Source: UBA2256 sp964531105 (lineage in GTDB: Bacteria; Spirochaetota; Spirochaetia; Treponematales; Rectinemataceae). From it: DNA of 64,000 nt. The position numbers were made by a program, and so were the translations under genes. Below are positions 42,837 to 51,138 of this stretch, piece after piece (the first letter of the stretch is position 1; each line of letters starts with the position of its first letter). Below the pieces are notes generated by a model. That model did no database searches and was not told where the DNA came from. It saw only the letters and a program-made list of their open reading frames with translations. Location of the stretch: positions 1-64,000 of the forward strand of contig CAZHFN010000001.1 in the NCBI GenBank assembly GCA_964531105.1. The letters run 5' to 3'.

Positions 42837-42890
42837 AATTCACAAACGGTCGAGTTAATTCAGCGGACGGCTTCATAAGCACGGCAAGGC

Positions 42891-44102
42891 ATGCTTGTAC
42901 CTTTCATCAATAGACTCCTCCACTGGTTTGTGACCGGCGTCAGCACAACGGTCCTGGCACTCATGATGCTGTCTAAGGGATGTACAATCGATACTTTGGG
43001 ATTGGTGATGGCAATAGCCTCCCTTTTTATCGTTGTATTCGAGTTTCCAAGCGGAATTCTTTCCGACATGATCGGTCAGAAAAAAATTTATCTGTTCTCC
43101 TTAGTTGTTTCCATCGCCGGTTATGCAGTGATTCTAATAACGAACAGCGTTTTCGGGCTCATCGTAGGATTTTCCTTGTACGGCATAGCCCGGGCTTTTT
43201 CATCCGGATCAGTGGAAGCCTTGTTCATCAATAATTATATTCGGGTTGAAGGCAAGGAAAATCTTCACAAGCTCATCAGCTGGATGAACAGCGGTGAGAT
43301 AATCGGCCTGGCAACCGGCGCCTTGATTGGAGGCTTACTACCTACTGTCTGGGTTAGAATCTTTCCCAACAATAATAAGTATAACGGCAATCTAATAATC
43401 CAAATATGTGTTCTGCTGATATTAATTGTTTTTACTCTGCTCAGCGTAAATGAATCGAAATACGGAGAAAAGGAAAGAAAGACGTTGGGCGATCACGTGC
43501 GAGAATCGGCGAAAATTATCATGAACGACCGAAGCATCCTGCTTCTGGTATTGGGAACAATGGTCTGGGGCTTCTCCTTCAACGCGATAGAAGTGTTCTG
43601 GCAGCCTAATGTAAAGAGTATTTTAGGATCAGATTCCCAGACCTGGATTTTTGGCTTTATAAATAGTGGGTATTTTATGGCTTCCCTGTTAGGTCTGGGA
43701 ATAACCAATTTTTTGCTACGCCTGCATACGGTTTCCAAAAACCTTATCCTTGTCATATCCAGAATGATAATGGGAATTTTAATCATTGTACTGGCAATCC
43801 AAAAATACATCCTTTCATTCACAGGTATCTATCTCTTTTTGTTCATGATCAATGGGATGATGAATATTCCAGAGAGCACAATGATTAACTCCCTCCTTCC
43901 AGACAATAAGAGATCATCACTTCTGTCATTTTCTTCTCTCATGCTGCAGTTGGGCGGCATCATTGGATCTGTCCTCTTCAGCAGGCTGGTCACAATTCTC
44001 CAGATATCAGGGGTATGGATAATAGCGGGCCTAGTCTTCGGGATCTCCGGCTTGCTGTATGTTTACATCGGAAAGCCCACACAGTATCGAGGTCGAGGAT
44101 AA
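42891..44102 (+). CDS. Major facilitator superfamily transporter
   Basis: A 403-residue membrane protein with 10-12 predicted helices and the MFS A-motif-like GILSDMIGQKKIYLFS between helices 2 and 3. It resembles efflux-type MFS proteins (FEFPSGILSD). Only 6 bases separate it from the alkyladenine glycosylase gene, so the two are probably co-transcribed. Substrate unknown. Composition still AT-leaning. Confidence 0.85.
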   Translation: MLVPFINRLLHWFVTGVSTTVLALMMLSKGCTIDTLGLVMAIASLFIVVFEFPSGILSDMIGQKKIYLFSLVVSIAGYAVILITNSVFGLIVGFSLYGIARAFSSGSVEALFINNYIRVEGKENLHKLISWMNSGEIIGLATGALIGGLLPTVWVRIFPNNNKYNGNLIIQICVLLILIVFTLLSVNESKYGEKERKTLGDHVRESAKIIMNDRSILLLVLGTMVWGFSFNAIEVFWQPNVKSILGSDSQTWIFGFINSGYFMASLLGLGITNFLLRLHTVSKNLILVISRMIMGILIIVLAIQKYILSFTGIYLFLFMINGMMNIPESTMINSLLPDNKRSSLLSFSSLMLQLGGIIGSVLFSRLVTILQISGVWIIAGLVFGISGLLYVYIGKPTQYRGRG

Positions 44103-44108
44103 TCTTGA

Positions 44109-44720
44109 ATGACTAGACTAGCCAGGGATTTCTATGCCAGGGACGCGTTGTGCGTCGCCAAAGATCTATTGGGAAAGCTCATTGTACGAATACTCGACGG
44201 GCAGGTACTTTCGGCGATGATCGTGGAAACCGAGGCTTACATGGGTGTCGACGACAAGGCCGCACATTTTTTCGGCGGCAGAAGAACGCCGCGGGTCGAG
44301 GTGATTTACGGTGAGCCCGGTTTTTCCTATGTCTTTTCCATCTATGGTATGCACCATTGCTTCAATGTAGTAACAGGTAGCAAGGGAGTTCCCCAGGCTG
44401 TCCTTATCCGAGCCGCCCAGCCGGTCGGCGGGCTTGTACAGATGGCTCGAAACAGATACGAAAAGGCATTATCACAGTTGGGGAAAAGGCAGCAGGTACA
44501 ACTGACCAATGGTCCTGGGAAATTGTGCCAAGCCCTGGGGATCGATCGGGGATGCAATGGCGTGGCTCTCTGCGGCAACGAATTATTCCTTACAGATTAT
44601 CCTTGTGCTGCATTCGAAATTGGCTCATCGAAAAGGATCGGTATCGAGTACGCGGAAGAGGCCCGAGAGTTCCCTTGGAGGATGTACATCAGGGATAATT
44701 GTTATGTATCTGTGAAGTAG
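44109..44720 (+). CDS. mpg: DNA-3-methyladenine glycosylase (AAG/MPG family)
   Basis: A 203-residue base-excision enzyme that removes alkylated purines. Motifs: IVETEAYMGVDDKAAHFFGGRRTPR with the catalytic Glu, YGMHHCFNVVTG, VLIRAAQP and LTNGPGKLCQALGI, all typical of the AAG family. Length normal. Start ATG 44109 follows GAGGA at 13 bases. It sits after the MFS gene and far from other repair genes, although the DnaE2/ImuB unit is 1 kb to the right. Confidence 0.94.
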   Translation: MTRLARDFYARDALCVAKDLLGKLIVRILDGQVLSAMIVETEAYMGVDDKAAHFFGGRRTPRVEVIYGEPGFSYVFSIYGMHHCFNVVTGSKGVPQAVLIRAAQPVGGLVQMARNRYEKALSQLGKRQQVQLTNGPGKLCQALGIDRGCNGVALCGNELFLTDYPCAAFEIGSSKRIGIEYAEEAREFPWRMYIRDNCYVSVK

Positions 44721-44736
44721 TGATTGGAAAATACTG

Positions 44737-45111
44737 CTATTCTTCCCCAATATTAGAGAGCTTGACCTTTAAGTATCCAGCACTCTTTGAATCTTCCGGA
44801 TGAGGTTCTAGGCCAATGATCGTGATATCTCCTTTACCGGGTCCGTATACCCAATACATTCTCGCGGCAATTGGATTTCTGTTCTCAAGGTATGATTGCC
44901 ATACCTTTTCACCATAACGACGAGATAACGCAGAAATTTCGTGACTATGAAGGCCAGGATATTGGGGATCATGTGCTAAGTGTACCATAGCCTTTCCCCA
45001 CTTTTTATAAAGACTTTCTTCATCCTTTGATAATGTTTCAGTCAAGGCTTTTGACTTTAAGTCAACCCAGAGTCTTTCCATTTCGGGAACTCCAAGTCGG
45101 ATCAGAAACAT
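44737..45111 (-). CDS. RelE/ParE-like toxin of a toxin-antitoxin pair
   Basis: A 124-residue protein with the RelE/ParE-type core: KWGKAMVHLAHDPQYPGLHSHEI, NRNPIAARMYWVYGPGKGDITIIGLEPHPED. Basic and aromatic residues occur in the positions of ribosome-dependent RNases, but the catalytic set is not fully clear. It follows the antitoxin gene by three bases, the usual antitoxin-then-toxin order. Target (ribosome or gyrase) unknown. Confidence 0.7.
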   Translation of the reverse strand: MFLIRLGVPEMERLWVDLKSKALTETLSKDEESLYKKWGKAMVHLAHDPQYPGLHSHEISALSRRYGEKVWQSYLENRNPIAARMYWVYGPGKGDITIIGLEPHPEDSKSAGYLKVKLSNIGEE

Positions 45112-45114
45112 ACA

Positions 45115-45372
45115 TCAGCCCTGATCTTCGTTAGTAAAAGATGAGAGATCGATTGGATCCGAAACTTTGCCGTCTCTGAGGTTTTTTATACTTTCATCAA
45201 TGATGGAAAGTGAACGACTCGAAATTTCAAATGGCGGCACTAGTTCTCGTGGTTCTAAAACTATGCGCCCATCGGCAAATTCTTGAATCCGATAATAGTC
45301 ATATTTGGCCCCCCGAAGAGTTACACGCTTTTTTGTATCTACTCGAGAATCATATTCTTTGGTTATTTTCAT
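45115..45372 (-). CDS. Antitoxin of the pair
   Basis: An 85-residue acidic protein. N-terminal DSRVDTKKRVTLRGAKYDYYRIQEFADGRIVLEPR resembles an AbrB/swapped-hairpin-like DNA-binding domain, followed by a helix (IIDESIKNLRDG) that would block the toxin. GGGGG precedes the ATG; toxin start lies three bases past the stop. Assignment by order and sequence feel, moderate. Confidence 0.68.
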   Translation of the reverse strand: MKITKEYDSRVDTKKRVTLRGAKYDYYRIQEFADGRIVLEPRELVPPFEISSRSLSIIDESIKNLRDGKVSDPIDLSSFTNEDQG

Positions 45373-45473
45373 ACATTGCCCCCTATTTGGGATTTCCCAC
45401 TTACATAATAATACTCTACAAATTTCTATTTTTCAATACTTTACGGTACATAAAATTCACTCCTCCTTCAGCC

Positions 45474-48400
45474 TTATTCCCCTTTTTTAATCGATTCTAT
45501 TGTCAGGCTCAGGGCGCCCCGATCTTTTTCCACTAGCCCCTCTACCCAAAGAGGAGCTTCCTCGAAAAGAAGGTGGCGAAAGCGCTTATAGGCGTCGGGG
45601 AAAAGGACAGCCTCGAAGATAGCGGTCTCGTCCTCGAAGGAGACGAACTCCATGGGTTCTTCGCTGGAGGCGAGAACCGGCTTGGCGGTGATGGGCCAGG
45701 CTAGAAGGCGAATACGACGGCCTACGTGGCGTTCTAGGTCTCGGGCGCGGAGCCGGGGCTGGGCGAAGAGGCGAGGCCAGAGTTCCAAAGGATGGCAATC
45801 CAGTGTGGTGCCCAGGTATTTAAACTCCGCCTGGCGGCGTTTTCGGGGGGAAAGCGGCGTTGGGCCAAGCTTTTTCTGGAGCTCTGGTAAAGGATCGGCA
45901 GAGTGGTGTTCGGTAGCTCCGTGGTTATCGGTAGACCCGCGGTTATCGGTAGACCTGCAGCGCACTACTGCAGATGAGCCGACCGGATCGAGTTCATCCT
46001 CGGAAAACAGATTTCCTGGGATCGTGCGAATCCTGGAACCCTGTCCTTTTTCTCCCGAACCTGCCTGGTCTTCCCGGAAAGCGTAGACCGACAGGAGAGT
46101 CATGAGAGCCTGGGCCCGCGTAGTGGTGCCCAGAAGGCTATCGAAAGCCCCGCAGCCTACGAGGGCTTCGGCATCGGTACGCTCGAAGCACACGCGCCGG
46201 GCGAATTGATCCACTGATAAAAACAGCCCCACCCGGTCGCGCTCGTCCAATATAGCCTGGGCAACAGGGGCTGAGAGGGAGGAAACCATGCAGAATCCGA
46301 AACGAATCGAGCCCTGCCCTCCCTGGCAACGCCAGAGGCTTTGGTTTATATCCGGGGAAAAAAGCCGTAAGCCCATGCGCCGGGCTTCGCTGGCATAGGC
46401 CAAGGCGGAATAGAAGCCGCCATGGTTAGACATGACGGCGGCCATGAACTGGGCCGGGTAGTGAGCCCGCAGATAGGCGGACTGAAAGGAGAGCATAGCG
46501 TAGCTGGCCGAATGGGCTTTAACAAAGGAGTAGCCTGAAAAAGAGCGGATCATCTCCCAGACAGCCGTGATTGTCTCTGGATCGACGCCTTTAGCCCTCG
46601 CGCCGAATTCAAACGCAGGCCAGTACTCCTTCAATCTTGTGTCGGCGTCTTTTTTGGCGAGAATCTTCCTGATTCCGTCAGCCTCGGTTGAGGAAAAGCC
46701 TGCCAGGGCTATGGCCGCCCTGGAAACGTCTTCCTGATAACAGAGAATGCCGTAGCTTTCGTCGAAAAGGCCGGCCAAGAGCGGATGGAGGGGCTTCCAG
46801 GGCTTGCCGTTAAGCCTGTCGATATACTCGTTGATGTAAGTGTTGGCAGCAGGCCGGATGATAGAGGAATGGATGACCAGGTGCTCGAAATCGCCCCGGT
46901 GAGTCTTTTTCTGCAAGAGGCGCATGGCGGGGCTTTCGACATAGAAGACGCCCATGGTATCCCCCCGGGCGAGAAGCTCCACCGTGGATTTGTCGTCGAT
47001 AGGGTGCCAGCTGTCCCTGTCCAACAAGATTCCCTGCTCGCGAAGCGACTGTATCGCGTCGCGCACCACTGCCAGAGACCGATTGCCCAGAAGATCAATC
47101 TTAACCAATCCCGCCTGCTCTGCCCCCTCCTTGTCCCAAGCCAGCACTCTGATGCCGGTGCCTGTTTCCTCGATGGGAGCGTAGACGGCGATCTCGTCGG
47201 GAACAATGACGATACCACCCGAATGGGCGCCCAGGTGCCTAGGCAGATCCACAAGGTCCCGGGATAGGGTCAGGATGCGCCGCCAAGCTTCATCGGTATT
47301 TTGGAGGGCCTTGCCTTTGTCCACACGAAGCGAACGCTCGAACGCCGATATTTCACCGTCGGGCATGCCGAAGGCCCGGGCAGTCTCCCGCAAGGCCGAC
47401 TTGCTTCTGAAGCAATTGTGGTTGGCCACCCGGGCTACCCGCTCCGGACCATAGGCCCTTACCACGGCATCCAGGATCTCGTCCCGCTCGTCCCAGGCGA
47501 AATCGATGTCGATATCCGGTGGATCTTTTCGACCCGGGTTGAGAAAGCGGTCGAAATAGAGATTATGCCGCAGGGGATCGACCTCGGTGATGCCTAGACA
47601 ATACGACACAATGCTGGCGGCGGCACTGCCCCGGCCGCAGACTCGGGAAGCCCGGCGCACGATATCCCGGACAATAAGAAAGTAATCGCAAAAGCCTTTG
47701 GCAGTGATGAGAGCCATTTCGTAGGCAATCCGCTCCGCCACGGCCCCCTCGCAGTAGCCATAGCGCCGCAGGGCTCCCTGGCGTACCAGGGCGTCCAGGA
47801 GTTCGGCTGAACCGAGGCGCGGATTGGCTGACGGTGCTATACGGTCAGCCTCGAACGCCTTGGGGCTGCCGGTGGGTGCCGGCGGATAAACCTCGGGCAC
47901 CACAGAGCTGCCGGTGGCTACCGGCGGAGAAGCCCCGGACAAAAGGTCGCCCTGGTAAGAGGGGAAATGAAAGCCTCCGAAGGGGTCCCCTAAGGCGCCG
48001 CCGGCGATATGCCTATTATTTGCCCTTGCCTGGGCAAGCCAGGGGACGAGAGCCGGCGGCGAGCCCCAAGCGGCCGGAGCGCAATGATAAAGGCTTTCGG
48101 CTGCTTGTCGCCCCCCCAACGTCTCGCCAAGACCCAGCACTTCTTCCGACCAAAGCGCGGTCTCCGGATCGAGTTCCTCCTCCCTCACATCCCAGTATCC
48201 GGCCTTTTTGCCTATGGCTAGAAGCAGACGCTGGACTTCGCGATGGGAAGGCTGCAAAAAACGGATCTCCGGGCTGGCCGCGGGAGGAATGCCTGAAGCG
48301 GCCAAGGCGGCCCAATGGACCTTGTTGCAGGGCGTGACAAGGCAGTAAAGCCAGGGGACAGGGAGCCCGGAACTGCCGAGGCCAGGCAGGCTGGTATCCT

Positions 48401-48911
48401 GTTCTTGCGGCGAAACCAGATCGCGACGAGAAGAGTCCTCAAGACGCCTGAGCGCGGCAAGGTCGTCGCTGAGGACAAAAAGGTCTTGAGCGTATTCGCC
48501 TTTGAATTCCCGCAGGGCATCGATTATGTCTGCGGGATCGCCCTTGGTCTTGCCTTTAGCTTTGTCCCGACGGTTGGCGATGGCACCCGATACGGCCACG
48601 CTGAAACCAGGATTGGCCATGGCGGTGAGGGTTTTCGTGAGAAAGGAAAAACCTCGGCTTGTCCGCGCAATGAGAACGAGTCTTCCTGAGTCATCGGCAA
48701 ATTCCACCCCAGTGATCGGGCTGATCTCCGCCTTACGGCAGGCTTCCACAAAGCTGGGCAACCCATGCATTCCATTGCGGTCCGTGAGGGCCAAGCGCGA
48801 AAGGCCCGCCGCTTTGGCAACTTCGACAAGGTCTTTAGGCCTGGGCACCCCTCGCAAGAAGGAGTAGCAGGACTGGACCACTAATGGCACGAGGGAGGCC
48901 GGAACGGGCAT
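45474..48911 (-). CDS. dnaE2: Error-prone DNA polymerase III alpha-like, DnaE2
   Basis: A 1145-residue C-family polymerase. It starts MPVPASLVPLVVQSCYSFLRG at 48911, one base after the ImuB stop. A PHP domain (about 1-260) has replaced metal ligands (QSCYSF, TDRNG). The polymerase core carries GRGSAAASIVSYCLGITEVDP and PPDIDIDF with the catalytic Asp. An OB domain near residue 1060 has RARDLERHVGRRI. Two low-complexity insertions occur (PPVATGSS/PPAPTGSP near residue 340, and a STDNRG/STDNHG repeat near 990). DnaE2 enzymes bypass damaged DNA together with ImuB, which is just upstream. No ImuA gene; DUF72 takes its place. Confidence 0.9.
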   Translation of the reverse strand: MPVPASLVPLVVQSCYSFLRGVPRPKDLVEVAKAAGLSRLALTDRNGMHGLPSFVEACRKAEISPITGVEFADDSGRLVLIARTSRGFSFLTKTLTAMANPGFSVAVSGAIANRRDKAKGKTKGDPADIIDALREFKGEYAQDLFVLSDDLAALRRLEDSSRRDLVSPQEQDTSLPGLGSSGLPVPWLYCLVTPCNKVHWAALAASGIPPAASPEIRFLQPSHREVQRLLLAIGKKAGYWDVREEELDPETALWSEEVLGLGETLGGRQAAESLYHCAPAAWGSPPALVPWLAQARANNRHIAGGALGDPFGGFHFPSYQGDLLSGASPPVATGSSVVPEVYPPAPTGSPKAFEADRIAPSANPRLGSAELLDALVRQGALRRYGYCEGAVAERIAYEMALITAKGFCDYFLIVRDIVRRASRVCGRGSAAASIVSYCLGITEVDPLRHNLYFDRFLNPGRKDPPDIDIDFAWDERDEILDAVVRAYGPERVARVANHNCFRSKSALRETARAFGMPDGEISAFERSLRVDKGKALQNTDEAWRRILTLSRDLVDLPRHLGAHSGGIVIVPDEIAVYAPIEETGTGIRVLAWDKEGAEQAGLVKIDLLGNRSLAVVRDAIQSLREQGILLDRDSWHPIDDKSTVELLARGDTMGVFYVESPAMRLLQKKTHRGDFEHLVIHSSIIRPAANTYINEYIDRLNGKPWKPLHPLLAGLFDESYGILCYQEDVSRAAIALAGFSSTEADGIRKILAKKDADTRLKEYWPAFEFGARAKGVDPETITAVWEMIRSFSGYSFVKAHSASYAMLSFQSAYLRAHYPAQFMAAVMSNHGGFYSALAYASEARRMGLRLFSPDINQSLWRCQGGQGSIRFGFCMVSSLSAPVAQAILDERDRVGLFLSVDQFARRVCFERTDAEALVGCGAFDSLLGTTTRAQALMTLLSVYAFREDQAGSGEKGQGSRIRTIPGNLFSEDELDPVGSSAVVRCRSTDNRGSTDNHGATEHHSADPLPELQKKLGPTPLSPRKRRQAEFKYLGTTLDCHPLELWPRLFAQPRLRARDLERHVGRRIRLLAWPITAKPVLASSEEPMEFVSFEDETAIFEAVLFPDAYKRFRHLLFEEAPLWVEGLVEKDRGALSLTIESIKKGE

Positions 48912-48912
48912 G

Positions 48913-50094
48913 CTAGGCCCCTGCCCGCAGGCCCTGGCCAAGGGAGAGCAGGGCGCAGGGCACAATGGAGGCAAGACCATGCCGGGAATGTACGCGATCC
49001 AGGGCACCCTGAAGCCGCTCGACTTTGGCGTCTCGGGGATCGAAGAGGTCGAGTTCCGGGCCCGCCGCGCCAAATTCCGACAGCCTGAGCGTAACCCGCC
49101 TGACCCGCACTCGCCGGACAAACGCGCGGCGGGCCGCCTCCTGGGCCGCCAGGGCCAGTTCGTCGTCCCTATACATTGGCCGGGGCAGCCGTAGGGCGGC
49201 AAAACCCTCCTTGCCGTCGGTAAAATCTAGCCGTACCCCTACCCTTCGCGCGCCCATTCCCTGCTTTCTCGCCTCAAAGCCAAGGGCCGCAGTAAGACGA
49301 ACAACGGTAAGACGAAGAAATTCCGGCTCGGCACTATCGGGTTCCAATACGGCCGACTCTTCCAGACAGCGCCGCTCGGGGGCTTGGGGATTCACCGGCG
49401 AATCGTCCACTCCCCGGGCGCGAATCACCAAATCCGGACCCCGGGGGCCTATGGCCCTCGCCTCAAAGGGCCTCAAGTCCGCAAGGGCGCCTATAACCTC
49501 GATCTCCAGAAGGCTGAGCCTGTCCTTGAGCACCGGACCGATGCCGGGCAAAAGCTCCACGGGCTGGAGCCGTACCAGCTGGGTTTCCTCGTGGGGCGCC
49601 AGGGCGACAAAGCCGCCGGGCCTAAAAACCCTAGTGGCAACCTTGGTGGAAGTCTTGGTGGATGCCAGGGCAATAGTGGGGGAAATTCCCTGTCTGGCAA
49701 TAATTTCCCGGCGCAGACGCATGGACGCGTCCTGGGGCGGCCCGCTCATCCTTCCGGTACCCGCGAGATCCAAAAAAAGGTGGCCCCGCCCGCATTTTTC
49801 CACCAGCGGTGTGATCCCCAGGGCCATCTTCCACATCAGCTCGTCAACCTCGGCACAGCGACGAGAATCGGGCTCCACCACCCTTAGGCCGGGCAGGCTT
49901 TGCTGGGCGAAAGACAAAAGCATGCCTCGACGAATACCTTCCCGGTGGGCGGGGGGCGAGAGATCCAGCACCACAGCCCTGGAAAGCCCCTGATTTGCCA
50001 CCACAAAGGGACGACGGCGCAGCGATGTATCCTTGAGCTCCGCAATGGCCGCCATGAGCCCGACGGCATTTATATGCAGTATGGTTCCAGCCAT
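48913..50094 (-). CDS. imuB: ImuB-like inactive Y-family polymerase
   Basis: A 393-residue Y-family protein. At the first metal site the usual VDMDAFFA reads HINAVGLMAA, and at the second SIDEAYLD reads GRGHLFLDLAG, so the catalytic carboxylates are missing, as in ImuB. The HhH region has LLPGIGPVLKDRLSLLEI. Near the C-terminus PELDLF looks like a beta-clamp-binding motif. It would be the scaffold of the DnaE2 mutasome. It follows the DUF72 gene with TAG directly adjacent to ATG and precedes DnaE2 by one base, a tightly coupled operon. Confidence 0.85.
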   Translation of the reverse strand: MAGTILHINAVGLMAAIAELKDTSLRRRPFVVANQGLSRAVVLDLSPPAHREGIRRGMLLSFAQQSLPGLRVVEPDSRRCAEVDELMWKMALGITPLVEKCGRGHLFLDLAGTGRMSGPPQDASMRLRREIIARQGISPTIALASTKTSTKVATRVFRPGGFVALAPHEETQLVRLQPVELLPGIGPVLKDRLSLLEIEVIGALADLRPFEARAIGPRGPDLVIRARGVDDSPVNPQAPERRCLEESAVLEPDSAEPEFLRLTVVRLTAALGFEARKQGMGARRVGVRLDFTDGKEGFAALRLPRPMYRDDELALAAQEAARRAFVRRVRVRRVTLRLSEFGAAGPELDLFDPRDAKVERLQGALDRVHSRHGLASIVPCALLSLGQGLRAGA

Positions 50095-51006
50095 CTAGCC
50101 TCCTTGGCCTTGAACGCCCTGGAATACAACCCTGAGCGTCTGGGCTTGAAGGGCCAAGGCCTCGATTCTGGGGATCCAGGAGGCAATTCGCGCTTCCAGT
50201 TCCCCAGGCGTTGCCCTGTCAGGGCTGAAGCCATGGAATTTGAGATAGGCCAGGGATGAGGTGGCCATGTCGAATCGGGGGGGAGCGCTGCCGACGACAT
50301 CGCCCCTGCCATCCCTGGGTGAAGGAAAATCCATGAGACAAAGCCCAATATTCTTTTCCCTCAACGCCTCGATAACCCGCAGGGAATACCATCCAGGGTT
50401 GAAAAACGCGATTGCCAGAGGCAGCCCCGCCAAATCCCTGACAAGCCTGTCCAGGTGGCGGCGCTCCCTTGTTCCGTAGGCAAAAGCAAGGGGAAATTCG
50501 AGCAGAAAGGCTGAAATCCCAGACTTAGCCGCGGCAGTAATAAAGGCAGCCGAAGCCCCTGGCGGCGGCGCTGCAGGCGAACACTGATCATACAAAGACC
50601 GGCATTCCGCCGCCGCTTTCCGGTAAGCCCCGGCGGGACAATCCGGATCGATAAAGGGCCTTCCCAGGCGCAGGCAGAAATCCCTCACCGGCGCCCCAGC
50701 CCTAGGTTCCGCCCGCACGTACGCGCGCAAAAGCGAACCGCCGCTTTCTGGCACACCTGCAAGCGCTTCAAAAGGCAACTCGGCGGAGGAAAAGCCTTCA
50801 TCGGGCAGAAAATCACCCAAAACCTGCCTAAACGGCGCGACGGCGGCATCCCAATCCAGCGCCGCTGCGTGGGCACCACCATTCTCCAAAGCTGCGGCAC
50901 TGCTCCAACCCAGCGGCGCCGCAGGTGCCATCCGGCCCGCACTTTTCCCCGGCAGCGACAGACCGAAGGATACATCGATCCCTTCAAAGGCAAGACCCCT
51001 ACCCAT
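50095..51006 (-). CDS. DUF72-family protein at the head of the mutasome operon
   Basis: A 303-residue DUF72 protein: LLEFPLAFAYGTRERRHLDRLVRDLAG, AIAFFNPGWYSLRVIEALREKNIGLCLMDFPSP, and SSLAYLKFHGFSPD match the family's barrel strands. DUF72 is widespread, of unknown function, and not usually named in DnaE2 operons, where ImuA, a RecA-like protein, sits. I start it at the ATG 51006, since a perfect promoter ends six bases upstream; the ATG at 51027 lies inside the operator. Leaderless mRNA is likely. Directly coupled to imuB. Confidence 0.82.
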   Translation of the reverse strand: MGRGLAFEGIDVSFGLSLPGKSAGRMAPAAPLGWSSAAALENGGAHAAALDWDAAVAPFRQVLGDFLPDEGFSSAELPFEALAGVPESGGSLLRAYVRAEPRAGAPVRDFCLRLGRPFIDPDCPAGAYRKAAAECRSLYDQCSPAAPPPGASAAFITAAAKSGISAFLLEFPLAFAYGTRERRHLDRLVRDLAGLPLAIAFFNPGWYSLRVIEALREKNIGLCLMDFPSPRDGRGDVVGSAPPRFDMATSSLAYLKFHGFSPDRATPGELEARIASWIPRIEALALQAQTLRVVFQGVQGQGG

Positions 51007-51012
51007 ATTCGA

Positions 51013-51041
51013 AGTATAACTATACATTTGTATAGTATCAA
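51013..51041 (-). promoter_or_regulatory. Promoter with an 18-bp palindromic operator in its spacer (mutasome operon)
   Basis: On the minus strand TTGATA (51041-51036) and TATACT (51018-51013) are 17 bases apart, a near-ideal sigma70 promoter. The spacer is almost exactly filled by a perfect palindrome ACTATACA-TT-TGTATAGT at 51019-51036. A repressor there would block RNA polymerase. Expected start is at or beside the ATG 51006. By function it could be this organism's LexA box; it is unlike the E. coli or Bacillus consensus. Confidence 0.75.
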
Positions 51042-51075
51042 GAGGAAAAATACTTTTCGCTTTTTCACCAAAACA

Positions 51076-51113
51076 CGTGGGGCTGTCCCGGATACCTCCA
51101 GGACAGCCCCACG
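51076..51113. terminator. Strong hairpin past ilvD
   Basis: A perfect 13-bp stem, CGTGGGGCTGTCC (51076-51088) with GGACAGCCCCACG (51101-51113), loop of twelve. It lies 25 bases past the ilvD stop; on the minus strand it is followed by TGTTTTGG, a weak T run. Confidence 0.7.
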
Positions 51114-51138
51114 AAATTAAGTCTATTTGGCGCGCGGC

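Noticed and set aside
40143..45372. Mobile element or defence island
   Set aside because: Despite AT-rich lipoproteins and a toxin-antitoxin pair, I find no integrase, transposase, terminal repeats or known defence gene.
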